From Gemmata massiliana (GTDB lineage Bacteria > Planctomycetota > Planctomycetia > Gemmatales > Gemmataceae): DNA of 64,000 nucleotides. A program made the translations under genes and the position numbers. The stretch's first letter is position 1; every line of letters starts with the position of its first letter. Below are positions 17,905 through 26,420 of the stretch, piece by piece. A model generated the notes under the pieces. That model ran no database searches and was not told where the DNA came from. It saw only the letters and a list, made by a program, of their open reading frames with translations. The stretch covers positions 269,874-333,873 of the forward strand of contig HG799465.1 of NCBI GenBank assembly GCA_000531095.1. The letters run 5' to 3'.

Positions 17905-19074
17905 ATGGACATCGCACTGTGTTACGAGAGCGTGCTCCCGGCACGCGGCGGGGCGGAAACCTACCTCGGCGACCTCGCGCGCCGGCTCGCGCGCGACGGG
18001 CACGCGGTTCACCTCTATGCGGCGCGCTGGGACGCGAACGCGCTGCCGCCCGCGACGCACTTCCACCGCATTGATGTGCCGAGCGGCCCGCGGTTCCTCC
18101 GCCCGTGGCGGTTCGGGGCCGCGTGCGAAGAAGCACTGAAGCACAACCAGCACGATGTGAGCATCGGGTTCGACAAAACGTGGGGCCAGGACGTTCTCTA
18201 CCCGCAAGGCGGGTTACACGCCGCGAGCGCGGCCCACAACCTGCTGAAATTCCCTAACGCACTTTCGCGCGGAATTGCCGCATTGGGTAAGTGGCTCGAC
18301 CCGGCCGCCTGGTCGTTCGCGCGGCTCGAGCGCAAGCAGTACCTGGGGCCGAACCAGCCACTTGTGATCGTGAATAGCTTCATGGTGCAACGACACTTCG
18401 AGCAGTTCTACGGCGTGCCGCCCGAGTCCGTGCGCGTGGTGCGCAGCGCCATCGACCCGATGCGGTTCGCGGCCGAAGACCGGCTCAAGCGCCGGCACGA
18501 GGAGCGCGGGCGGTGGATGGTGTTCCCGGAAGAGACGGTCGGGCTGTTCGTCGCGATGAACTACCGGCTGAAGGGCCTCTCCCCGCTCCTGAAAGCACTC
18601 GCGCTCGTCCCGCGCGACAAGCCGTTCCGATTAGCAGTGGTCGGGAACCCGAAGTTCAAGCGGTACCAGCGGGAAGCGGAGAAGCTCGGCGTCGCGGACC
18701 GCGTGGTGTTCCTGGGGCACCGCGACGACCCGAAGAACTGCTACTTCGCCGCAGATTTCCTCGTTCACCCGACGTTCTACGATCCGTGCTCGCTTGTCGC
18801 GCTCGAAGCACTCGCGTGCGGGCTGCCGGTCATCACGTCGCGGTACAACGGCGCGAGCGAACTGCTCACTCCGCCGAACGACGGTGCGGTTATCAACGAT
18901 CCACACAATGCGAAGGATCTGGCCGCTGCGATGCACCGGTTCACGGACCATTCTTACCGCGCAGAAGCATCGAGTGCCGCACGACAAACGGGCACGAAAT
19001 GGACTTTCGAGCACCACTACCAGGCGCTGCTCAACGTGTTCGGTGAAGTGCGCAAAATCAAGAAAGCCGCATAA
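17905..19074 (+). CDS. glycosyltransferase family 4 (WaaG-like)
   Basis: This 389-residue GT-B enzyme is probably the glycosyltransferase that adds the first outer-core sugar. The N-domain opens LCYESVLPARGGAETYLGDLA, and the acceptor-domain text SIGFDKTWGQDVLYPQGG resembles WaaG. The C-domain has VVGNPKFKRYQREAE and the donor-site motif DPCSLVALEALACGLPVI with the expected E-x7-E spacing. It starts directly after the stop of the WaaP-like gene, at the end of the lpxK-to-waaG gene run, and a terminator hairpin follows immediately. Confidence 0.88.
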   Translation: MDIALCYESVLPARGGAETYLGDLARRLARDGHAVHLYAARWDANALPPATHFHRIDVPSGPRFLRPWRFGAACEEALKHNQHDVSIGFDKTWGQDVLYPQGGLHAASAAHNLLKFPNALSRGIAALGKWLDPAAWSFARLERKQYLGPNQPLVIVNSFMVQRHFEQFYGVPPESVRVVRSAIDPMRFAAEDRLKRRHEERGRWMVFPEETVGLFVAMNYRLKGLSPLLKALALVPRDKPFRLAVVGNPKFKRYQREAEKLGVADRVVFLGHRDDPKNCYFAADFLVHPTFYDPCSLVALEALACGLPVITSRYNGASELLTPPNDGAVINDPHNAKDLAAAMHRFTDHSYRAEASSAARQTGTKWTFEHHYQALLNVFGEVRKIKKAA

Positions 19075-19075
19075 A

Positions 19076-19105
19076 GTGAGCCCCGCCCACGAGGGCGGGG
19101 CTCAC
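19076..19105. terminator. terminator hairpin closing the LPS operon
   Basis: A perfect 13-bp stem (19076-19088 with 19093-19105) with an ACGA loop begins 2 bases after the WaaG-like stop. It lies between convergent genes. Its sequence belongs to a recurrent GTGANCCCCRCCC hairpin family, with relatives at 22293 and 30435. Confidence 0.7.
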
Positions 19106-19139
19106 TTGCCTACAAGGGCAGGTGGGGTTGTGTCGCGGA

Positions 19140-20462
19140 TCACCTTTTGTTGAACGTGCGCCCCAACGAGTAGTGAACTTCGGCCGAAGCGCGCACAACG
19201 ATAGACTTGGTCAGGTAGTCGTATGTGATCGAACCGGGACCGTGGGTTTCACCGTTCCACGAGAGCGGATCGATCGACTTCCGAATCGCCGCCACGATCG
19301 CATCGGCATTGGCAGCCGTTTGCTGCGCGTTCAGAATCGGCCCCCACTGGAGATCTCCGAACGGCCCGACTCCCTGGATCAAGTCACCGAGATAGTACAC
19401 GCGAGTGGTGAGGAGGCTCCGCGATCGCTCCACGGTGACGATCTGAATCGCCTCGTCCTTCACCACGAACGTCAGCCCTTGCGATGCGAGGATCGATCTC
19501 AGTACGGTGCGCCCGGAGAGCCCGTTCGCCTGGAGGGTTGCGCCCTTCTTGAGATCGAGTTCGAGGTCCGCAACCGACTTCTTGTCGATCAACAGATCCT
19601 GCCCGAGCATGTTCGAGAGGTCTTGCAGCGCTTCCTCAAGTGGCCGTTCGCGGAAATCCACCTTGATAGGTTTGTCGAGCGCATCGATGATCTGCTTTTC
19701 TTTCGCAGTCAGTTGAATGGTGCTGTTCTTCAACCGCCGCTCGCTAATTTCCGTCCAGTTCTTTGGGAATTCGACGTCGTTAATTGCCGGGAAAGACGAC
19801 CGAGTGATGCTTTGCTGATTCTTCACCCACCGATCACGCAATTCCATCTGGATGGCGATCGCGTCTTCGAGGCGAGTTTTCATTCCGCCGTTCTGACCAA
19901 GAGCCATAACGGACGGGTTTTTCGGGTACAGTTTTGTCAGGCGCGCGATCTCGGCTTGTGCCTCGGCAGTCCGGCCCGCGTTGTCCGCTTGTTGCACCGT
20001 TTGGAGCCCCGCAACTACATCCTTGCGCTCGGCAACGGCCTTCTCTTCAAGGACTTTTTGGGCGGCCAACACCTCCGGGCTTTTCGGGTCAAGTTTCATG
20101 CCGGGATTAGCCGGGTTTGCAACCGGCTTCCCTTCAAGCTCAGCGACCTTCGCGTCTATTGAGTTCGAGAGCCAGGCTCGGGTCGCTTCGCTGATGGACG
20201 CGGGCAAGTTCTGCTTCGCATTTTTCAGAATTTCGATCGCTTTCGGTCGGTTGGAACGTGCCATCTCCTGCTTGGCGGCTGCCCACGCACTCCCAACAAC
20301 GCTCACCGCTTCTTTCTCAGCGAATTGCTGTTTAGCCTTTGCGAGTTCGGTCAGATCAGGAGGCGGAGCGGCCGGGCGCGGCGGCTGTGCGGCGTTAGCT
20401 GCCGCAAACAGGTTGGTGCCCGTAACGACAGCCCCTAGCCAGCGATACCCTTTGAAGCCCAT
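19140..20462 (-). CDS. secreted protein with secretin/TonB N-terminal short domain
   Basis: This 440-residue protein has an N-terminal signal-like stretch (MGFKGYRWLGAVVTGTNLFA, then AANAAQ) and a long Lys/Glu/Ala helical region at residues 30-230. A domain near residues 290-390 resembles the STN (secretin and TonB N-terminal) fold: IKVDFRERPLEEALQDLSNM, ILASQGLTFVVKDEAIQIV, then TRVYYLGDL. No secretin pore domain follows, so it is not a complete outer-membrane channel. STN-only proteins of this kind are frequent in planctomycetes. It lies convergent to the LPS operon, with no apparent relation to it. Confidence 0.7.
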   Translation of the reverse strand: MGFKGYRWLGAVVTGTNLFAAANAAQPPRPAAPPPDLTELAKAKQQFAEKEAVSVVGSAWAAAKQEMARSNRPKAIEILKNAKQNLPASISEATRAWLSNSIDAKVAELEGKPVANPANPGMKLDPKSPEVLAAQKVLEEKAVAERKDVVAGLQTVQQADNAGRTAEAQAEIARLTKLYPKNPSVMALGQNGGMKTRLEDAIAIQMELRDRWVKNQQSITRSSFPAINDVEFPKNWTEISERRLKNSTIQLTAKEKQIIDALDKPIKVDFRERPLEEALQDLSNMLGQDLLIDKKSVADLELDLKKGATLQANGLSGRTVLRSILASQGLTFVVKDEAIQIVTVERSRSLLTTRVYYLGDLIQGVGPFGDLQWGPILNAQQTAANADAIVAAIRKSIDPLSWNGETHGPGSITYDYLTKSIVVRASAEVHYSLGRTFNKR

Positions 20463-20641
20463 CGTGCCGGCCCTCCCAAAGTTCTGAACGCGAACCGACC
20501 ATTGCATCTCTAAACGTAACCGCATTATCCGGCGTTTGCCAAGTCTCCGAATTCCTTTCCAGTCCCCGGTTTGCCCATTCGCGCGGCGCAATCGCGCTGT
20601 GCGGTCGGCGTTGACCAGATTCCCCCCACGGGGTATTTGCC

Positions 20642-21382
20642 ATGCTGCGGAGGGTTGTTATGCGCCGTCGGCGACCGATGTTTCTGGCACTCACGATCTT
20701 GGCTGCGTTTGCAGGTCTGGCGAGCGGTGCGCTCGTCGTCACTGTGAAACGCGACCCGGCGTTTTACGCGACTGCAGCGAAAAAAACGGCCGATTGGGAC
20801 TCGCACGAGCGATCCACCAAGTTCCTCACTCGCGTCCTCGATCTGCAAAACGACATCCGTGCCAAGGCCGAATGGGGCGACACGTTCACGACGGAAGAGC
20901 TGAACTGCTTCTTCACGGAGAACATGGGGGCAAAAGACGGCCTTTCCGAACTGCTCCCCAAAGGGTTCCACTCGCCGCGAATCGCAATTGAGGGCGATCA
21001 CCTCAAACTCGGGTTGCGGTACGGTGAGGGCTTCTGGAGTTCAGTTGTTTGGATGGACCTGAAGGTGTGGCTCGTAGCGGATCAGGTGAACGTCGCCGCG
21101 GTGGAAGTGTGCGCCCTCCAAGCCGGAGGGCTGCCGTTCGGTTCGCAATCGATCCTCGACAAAATCGGGGACGTGGCGCGCGAATCGAGCATTGACGTCA
21201 CGTGGTATCGCAACAAGAGCAATCCGGTGGGGTTGTTCCGATTCTTCTCGAAACAACCGCGCCCGACTTCGCAAGTGCTCACACTGGACGTAAAGGACGG
21301 GAAACTCATCGTCGCGGGGCGGTCGTTCCTCGACCCGGCCCCCGCTCTACCTACGGGCGTCAACCCGCCGCCGACGCCGTGA
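20642..21382 (+). CDS. membrane-anchored hypothetical protein
   Basis: This 246-residue protein has a basic N-terminus (MRRRRP) followed by one hydrophobic segment (MFLALTILAAFAGLASGALVV), so it is probably anchored in the membrane with the rest outside. The body contains FTTEELNCFFTENM and LDVKDGKLIVAGRSF. The start may be 20642 or the second Met at 20660. I do not recognise the family, though it looks conserved-protein-like throughout. Its 3' end overlaps the convergent LigD-N-like gene by 23 bases. Confidence 0.6.
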   Translation: MLRRVVMRRRRPMFLALTILAAFAGLASGALVVTVKRDPAFYATAAKKTADWDSHERSTKFLTRVLDLQNDIRAKAEWGDTFTTEELNCFFTENMGAKDGLSELLPKGFHSPRIAIEGDHLKLGLRYGEGFWSSVVWMDLKVWLVADQVNVAAVEVCALQAGGLPFGSQSILDKIGDVARESSIDVTWYRNKSNPVGLFRFFSKQPRPTSQVLTLDVKDGKLIVAGRSFLDPAPALPTGVNPPPTP

Positions 21383-21713
21383 GTCGAAACACCCACGATT
21401 TTCCCTCGCGCCGAATCACGACCGAACCGGTGAACTTCGTACCCCGGATTTCAAGTTCCATGCGGTCCGGTCCATCGGCGGCCCAAACGCAAGTGCCAGC
21501 ATCCCAACGCAACACGTGCCCGCGCCCGCCCGAGACCGGTCCCTCGTAATCGAGGTACAGGAGCCGGTGTGGGAAGTTTGATTCCGCAGGAACATCCGCC
21601 CCGGAAACGGGTTCGGCTAGTAGTCGCCAAGCACGGAGTGTGTCGCCGGCTTCGACCAGGAAATCCCAGTGAGGCTCGGGCCAGTCGTGGGTCAGAACGA
21701 CGAACCGTACCAC
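21360..21713 (-). CDS. small protein resembling the LigD N-terminal (3'-phosphoesterase) domain
   Basis: This protein of about 117 residues opens MVRFVVLTHDWPEPHWDFLV, which resembles the LigD 3'-phosphoesterase start KHDxxxxHxDFxLE. A later LLYLDYEGPVSGGRG also resembles the E-G-x-V-x-x-G-x-G turn of that family. In DNA ligase D this domain trims 3' ends during non-homologous end joining; here it stands alone, as in other planctomycetes. The GTG at 21713 is preferred because it starts at the domain and leaves 74 bp for a divergent promoter before smpB. The open frame extends back to 21782. Catalytic competence is not shown. Confidence 0.6.
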   Translation of the reverse strand: MVRFVVLTHDWPEPHWDFLVEAGDTLRAWRLLAEPVSGADVPAESNFPHRLLYLDYEGPVSGGRGHVLRWDAGTCVWAADGPDRMELEIRGTKFTGSVVIRREGKSWVFRLTASAAG

Positions 21714-21787
21714 AGAATGGCCTACGACGGGTTTGGCGAGCTTGATAGAATGCGACGCTGGAACGGCACTGCACCGAGACACACATC

Positions 21788-22284
21788 ATGGCGAAGGGCG
21801 ATAAAAAGACAAGAAGGCCGAGGCTGATGGCACCGTGAACGTGTGCCGGAACCGGCGCGCGCTGCACGAATACGAAATCTCCGACCGGATCGAGTGCGGC
21901 ATCGTGCTCGTAGGCACCGAGGTGAAAAGTCTCCGCGACGGGCACGCAAACCTCGAAGATTCCTACGCCCGCATTGATAACGACGAGGTGTTCCTGATCG
22001 GCGCCGAGATTCCCGAGTACCTGTACGGGAACCGGGCGAACCACAAGCCGAAGCGCACGCGAAAACTGCTGCTCCACCGGCGCGAAATCAACAAGTTCGC
22101 GGGTAAAGCGTCCGAGAAAGGGCTGACGCTCGTCCCACTCCGCTTGTATTTCAAGGACGGTAAGGCGAAAGTAGAGATCGCGGTCGCGAAGGGTAAGCAG
22201 GCACACGACAAGCGCGAGTCGATGAAGTCAGCCGACGCCAAGCGCGACATCGATCGCGCGCTGGCTTCGCGGCGTAAAAGGTAG
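21788..22284 (+). CDS. smpB: SsrA-binding protein SmpB, with an N-terminal frameshift
   Basis: SmpB binds tmRNA and is needed for trans-translation of stalled ribosomes. The body is intact: NRRALHEYEISDRIECGIVLVG, then EVKSLRDGHANLEDSYARI and the basic tail ending in RRKR. The usual start MAKGDKK is present at ATG 21788 but is out of frame. One extra base near 21803-21809 (AAAAAG-AC) would give MAKGDKKDKKAEADGTVN and join it to the body. As read, translation could begin only at GTG 21835 and would lose about 16 unstructured residues. Because SmpB is near-universal, a consensus error in the A-run is the simplest explanation. Confidence 0.88.
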
Positions 22285-22292
22285 TCGGAACC

Positions 22293-22320
22293 GTGAACCC
22301 CACCCACAAGGGTGGTGGGT
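22293..22320. repeat. GTGAACCCC-type intergenic hairpin
   Basis: A short inverted repeat built on CCCACCC-ACA-AGGGTGG(TGGG) lies 9 bases after the smpB stop. Near-identical cores occur at 19076-19105 and 30435-30462. It may act as the smpB terminator. There is no T-run. Confidence 0.5.
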
Positions 22321-22373
22321 GCTAGGCGGTGCCCCACAAGGACAGCGGGCACCACAGACCAGGGAGGGTCGCG

Positions 22374-23387
22374 GTGCGGTTGGTCGCGCTGGTGGAATCC
22401 GAATCACACGTGTGTTGCCGGTACCGGCTCACCGCGTTTCACAGCGCGCTTGCAGCAACCGGCCACACCCTCGATTTCCAACCCCTTCCACAATCACTGT
22501 TTGGTCGCGCGGCCCTTGGTCGTGATCTCGCGTCCTACGACGCGGTCGTTCTCCAGCGTAAGTTGCTTCCGCGGTGGGTCATCTCTTTGTTGCGCCGGCG
22601 GGTTCGACGTCTGATCTTCGATTTCGACGACGCAGTTTGGCTCCGCGATTCTTACTCCACAAAGGGCTTTAACGATCCCAAACGAGCCGCGCGCTTCCGA
22701 GCCACGATCCAAGCGTGCGATTTGGTGGTCGCGGGAAATGCGTACCTCGCAGAAGAAGCTCGGAAGTTCGTGCCAGCGAACCGCATCACCGTGATCCCGA
22801 CCTGTGTGGATGTCACGAAGTACCACGTCCGGGAGCGCACCAGCCACGATTCCGCCCTTCGGCTCGTGTGGGTGGGATCGGCGAGTACGCTGCAAGGACT
22901 GGAACGGTTCGGCCCCACTCTCAGTGCAATCGGGCGCGCGGTACCAGGCGCACGATTAAAACTCATCTGCGACCGATTTACCGAATTCCCCGACTTACCA
23001 GTCGAGCGTTGCACCTGGGTCGAAGCGACCGAAGCCGCGGAAATCGCGTCAGCGGACATCGGCATCGGCTGGGTACCCGACGATCCGTGGAGCCGTGGAA
23101 AGTGCGCGCTAAAAGTGCTCCAGTATCAAGCCGCGGGCCTACCAGTGGTTGCGAACCCGGTCGGTGTGCAAGCCGACTTCGTGCGCGACGGTGAAACGGG
23201 CTTCCGCGCGAACTCAACCGGTCAGTGGGTCCGTGCAATTCAAGCGCTGGCCGCAGATGTCGGGATGCGAAAAAGGCTGGGCGAAACGGCTCGGTGCGAC
23301 GTGGAAACGCATTACAGCGTCGAAGCGGGCGCCCGTTTGTGGATCGGGTCGTTGGCTCGTTTTGGAACCACACGGATGGCCGGATAA
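22374..23387 (+). CDS. glycosyltransferase family 4
   Basis: This GT-B glycosyltransferase of about 337 residues has, in the N-domain, LIFDFDDAVWLRDS and LVVAGNAYLAEEA. The C-domain has LRLVWVGSASTLQGL and the donor-site block KVLQYQAAGLPVVANPVG. Start GTG 22374 (MRLVALVESE) follows AGGGAGGG at about 6 bases; the frame upstream has no family match. A kinase gene begins 29 bases downstream, so this forms a second LPS or glycan operon near the first. Donor and acceptor are unknown. Confidence 0.85.
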   Translation: MRLVALVESESHVCCRYRLTAFHSALAATGHTLDFQPLPQSLFGRAALGRDLASYDAVVLQRKLLPRWVISLLRRRVRRLIFDFDDAVWLRDSYSTKGFNDPKRAARFRATIQACDLVVAGNAYLAEEARKFVPANRITVIPTCVDVTKYHVRERTSHDSALRLVWVGSASTLQGLERFGPTLSAIGRAVPGARLKLICDRFTEFPDLPVERCTWVEATEAAEIASADIGIGWVPDDPWSRGKCALKVLQYQAAGLPVVANPVGVQADFVRDGETGFRANSTGQWVRAIQALAADVGMRKRLGETARCDVETHYSVEAGARLWIGSLARFGTTRMAG

Positions 23388-23416
23388 AGCCGATCGCGAA
23401 TCGGCAAAGGTGCCTC

Positions 23417-24028
23417 ATGTTCGGTGACGTGCTCCGCAAATTCGGCTCTCTGGTCGCAGGCGCGACCGGGCCGATCGTGCGCGCACGCGACCGCATCTGG
23501 CACCTGTCCTCCGAAGGCGAAGCCCTCTTCGGCTCGGCGGGACCGGCCCTTGATGCCTGGATCGCCGACGGTTCGGCTGAAGTGGTAAAAAGTGGTCCGC
23601 ACCGCACGGTGTACCGCGTCGCACTCGCATCCGGCACGGTGTACGTAAAGCACTGCCGCATCAATGGCCCGCGAGCGTGGGCGCGCGAAGTGATGCGGTC
23701 CCCCAAAGCGCGGCTCGAATTCGAGAACGCCACGCGCCTGCGTGCGATTGGTATTGGCGCGGCAATTCCACTCGCATGGGGCACGTCGGACACGCGCTGG
23801 CCGGGGCAAAGCTTTCTCATTACACGCGACCTCGCCCCCGCAATTGCCTTCCCTGACTTCGTGGAGAAGCGCCCACTCGTTCCGTGCGAACGCCGTAAAC
23901 TGGCGCACGCTTTAGGTGCGTTCCTGGCTCAGCTCCACGACAACGGCGTCTCGCACCCAGACCCACACCCCGGAAATCTGCTTGTGGAGGGGGGGCAAAA
24001 ACGACCTACCCCCCATCCCCCTCCCTGA
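23417..24028 (+). pseudogene. N-terminal half of a double LPS-kinase protein, interrupted by a palindromic element
   Basis: Residues 1-190 form an InaA/WaaP-type kinase domain: TVYRVALASGTVYVKHCRI (N-lobe strand with the ATP Lys), then FLAQLHDNGVSHPDPHPGNLL (catalytic loop with HPDPHPGN). Immediately after LLVE the frame enters a G/C-rich palindromic insertion and stops at 24028. The natural continuation (FSLLDVHAVRFG, the metal-binding segment) appears in another frame after the insertion. The uninterrupted gene would have encoded a tandem two-kinase protein of about 570 residues. ATG 23417 follows the glycosyltransferase stop closely. Confidence 0.75.
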
Positions 24029-24132
24029 AGGGAAGGGGGAGCAGACACGTAAAGTCTCGGAGATTGGGACCAAGCACTGCGACGGTTCTTTCTCCTCCTT
24101 CCCTTCAGGGAGGGGGGATGGGGGGGTAGGTT
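24004..24132. mobile_element. MITE-like G/C-rich palindromic element inserted in a kinase gene
   Basis: Terminal arms 24004-24040 and 24092-24132 are near-perfect reverse complements, apart from two single-G differences. Each arm itself contains a small hairpin around CCCTGAAGGG or CCCTTCAGGG. The unit starts ACCTACCCCCCATCC and ends GGGGGTAGGT. The inner part includes GCGACGGTTCT, close to GCGATGGTTCT in the second element at 28368-28467. It carries no ORF of its own and splits the kinase gene at the codons after LLVE. Similar palindromes are scattered through Gemmata-type genomes. Confidence 0.75.
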
Positions 24133-24133
24133 G

Positions 24134-25253
24134 CCTCTACTCCACGCCCCAATTTAGCCTCCTCGACGTCCATGCGGTCCGGTTCGGCACCCCGTTGTCG
24201 TGGGCGGAGAGCCGCGCGAATTTGATCCGCTTCAACCGCTGGTTCCAACTGCGTGCGAGCCAAACGGACCGGCTCCGGTTCTGGCGCAGCTACTGCGAGG
24301 GACGCAAAACGCTCCCCAATCTCGGCTCAAAGGAAGCAAAAGAGCTGGAGCGCGAAACACTTGCTTCCAATCGCCGGTTCTGGGTGACGCGCACGACGCG
24401 GTACCGTGGAACGCACCGCACCATTCGCAAAGTGCGAGCAGGTCGAGTACGGGGGCTAGCCGTGCGCGACCTGCCAAGCGACTTCCTCCGCGTGCTTCTG
24501 GCTGCTCCCAACGACCTGTTCACGAAATCTGGTACGCGATTGCTCAAGCAGTGCGTGAGTTCCACGGTCGCAGAACTGGAGATGCCCACTCCCAGTGGCC
24601 CGCGAACCGTCATTCTGAAGCGCGTCAACGTGCGAAGCGCCCTCGATCCGCTGAAAAACCTGTTCCGCTCGTCGGCAGTTCGCCGGTCGTGGTTGTTCGG
24701 TCACGGGCTGTGCGAGCGATGGCTCCCGACCCCGCGCCCGCTCGCCATGTTTCACGTCTACCGCGGCGGATTTCTCCCCGCGGAAGGCTATTTGCTTACC
24801 GAAAAGGTGCCACACGCGATCGGCCTGCCCGAAGCCGTGAAAGCGTGTCGCGATGCCCGCGTATTGCGTGCGTGGGGTGGAAAACTGGCCCGCGTAGTGC
24901 GCACTATGCACGACCGCGGCGTTTCGCACCGCGATCTGAAGGCACCCAACGTGATGCTCCAGAACGCGGCGACCGATCCCGCGAACGCGACGCCCGTGCT
25001 CATCGACCTCGTTGGCGTTCGGGCCAGTTTGAATGCGGCGCCATTCGCCCGACGAGCTAAAGAACTCGCCCGATTGAACGCGAGCTTTCTTGCAACGTCA
25101 CACGTCACGCGCACGGAAAGGCTACGGTTCCTGCGGGCGTACCTGAGCGTTGGGGAAAGACAGTTAGGCTGGAAAACGTGGTGGAATGCGGTATCTGCGG
25201 CGACCGCCGCGAAGGTGGCGAAAAACCACCGGAGCGGGCGCGTGCTCGGATAA
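24134..25253 (+). pseudogene. C-terminal part of the interrupted double LPS kinase
   Basis: This continues the kinase broken by the palindromic element. It opens STPQFSLLDVHAVRFG, the end of kinase domain 1. It then carries a complete second kinase domain from about 24460: EGYLLTEKVPHAIGLPEA (hinge), DRGVSHRDLKAPNVML (canonical HRDLK-x2-N catalytic loop), VLIDLVGVR (metal loop). The frame is open back into the element but has no ribosome site or family-like start. The second kinase could be made only by reinitiation or from an internal start. hldD lies 1.2 kb downstream. Both halves read as well-conserved protein, so the insertion looks recent. Confidence 0.72.
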
Positions 25254-25354
25254 TCGATATTGCCCGCGAAATGTGAAGAGTTGCGCGTCTCATAACCGAA
25301 GATAGTCCGGTTGTGCTCAACGCGCAGCGCTGACTGTTCCCGTGTCGCGGGGCG

Positions 25355-26290
25355 ATGTGTATGCCGTTTTCGCCGCGCTCCTCTCCGGTTGTTCGCTTCG
25401 CGGCCCTCGCAGCACTCTTCAGTGCGCTGACGGGTTGTGATGCACTGCGAACCAACCCGATGGCCGCGCCCCCGCGCTCCGAAGAGCCGCCACCACCTTC
25501 TTCCGCGCCCGCAACGAGTACGCCGGTTTCGACCGCTCCGCCTGGCAAGAAGCACACACGCGGCTCTTACTACGTCCTCTATCACGACTTCGAGATCGAT
25601 AAGACCGACCCGTTGTTCGCCGAACTCGATGCCCTCCCGGAACAGGTCTTCAGCGAACTCAAGTTGCCACCCAGCAACAGCATCGTGCAGGTCTTCCTCT
25701 TCGATACGCAGGAACGGTACGAGCGATACATGCGCGCAAAATACCGGAACCTGCCGCCGCGCCGGGCGTATTTCATCGCGGAACCGCGCACCGGTGGAAC
25801 GGACGAGCTGAAGATCTTTACCTGGCTGGGCGACCACCTCTCCACCGATTTGCGGCACGAACTCACGCACGCCCTTCTGCGCAGCGTGCTGAAAGAGGTT
25901 CCGCTGTGGCTCGATGAAGGGTTGGCAGGGTTCTTCGAGTTGCCGCCACATCAGGATGGCGTGAACCCCCAGCACTTGGATACACTGCGGCGCGGGCCGT
26001 TTCAGCCCGACCTCGCGCGGCTCGAAAAGCTGAAAGACGTCGTGGAAATGCAGAAACCGGAGTACCGCGAGGCGTGGGCCTGGGTCCACCTGATGCTGCG
26101 GACTGGTCCCGGGGCTAAGAAAGTGCTGCACGACTACCTCCAGGCACTCCGCACCGATCCGAACCCCGGTCCGCTGCTCCCGAAGCTGAGCGAGGCCGTA
26201 CCCGAACCAGAACAGGCGCTCGCCGACCACCTCACAACCGTTGAGGTACCAAAATCGCGACCGCGGAGTCGGGTAAACGCGCAGAAGTAG
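25355..26290 (+). CDS. lipoprotein with a DUF1570-like metallopeptidase fold
   Basis: This 311-residue protein has a signal peptide ending in a lipobox (FSALTGC, Cys near residue 28), then a Pro/Ser-rich linker to about residue 68. The body contains DLRHELTHALLRS, an HExxH-type zinc site near residue 168, followed by LWLDEGLAGFFE about 15 residues on, which supplies the third-ligand Glu of gluzincin peptidases. This arrangement is that of the planctomycete DUF1570 family. It would be a membrane-tethered protease outside the cytoplasm. ATG 25361 is an alternative start. Proteolysis is inferred from the motif only. Confidence 0.75.
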   Translation: MCMPFSPRSSPVVRFAALAALFSALTGCDALRTNPMAAPPRSEEPPPPSSAPATSTPVSTAPPGKKHTRGSYYVLYHDFEIDKTDPLFAELDALPEQVFSELKLPPSNSIVQVFLFDTQERYERYMRAKYRNLPPRRAYFIAEPRTGGTDELKIFTWLGDHLSTDLRHELTHALLRSVLKEVPLWLDEGLAGFFELPPHQDGVNPQHLDTLRRGPFQPDLARLEKLKDVVEMQKPEYREAWAWVHLMLRTGPGAKKVLHDYLQALRTDPNPGPLLPKLSEAVPEPEQALADHLTTVEVPKSRPRSRVNAQK

Positions 26291-26302
26291 GAAGACGGAA
26301 GC

Positions 26303-26386
26303 ACCGCGGATTACGCAGAAATCGCAGATTAAGACAGAAAACGTGAATCTTCGGTTCTGATCTGCGTTATCTGCGTAATCCGCGGT
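26303..26386. repeat. imperfect inverted repeat (CGCGGATTACGCAGA type)
   Basis: Arms at 26303-26331 and 26358-26386 pair imperfectly over about 27 bases (ACCGCGGATTACGCAG against CTGCGTAATCCGCGGT). It lies between the DUF1570 lipoprotein and hldD. It is the same class of dispersed extragenic palindrome as 8998-9144. Confidence 0.6.
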
Positions 26387-26420
26387 TCTTCTCTGTAAGC
26401 ACCACGGAAGGAACCGCACC

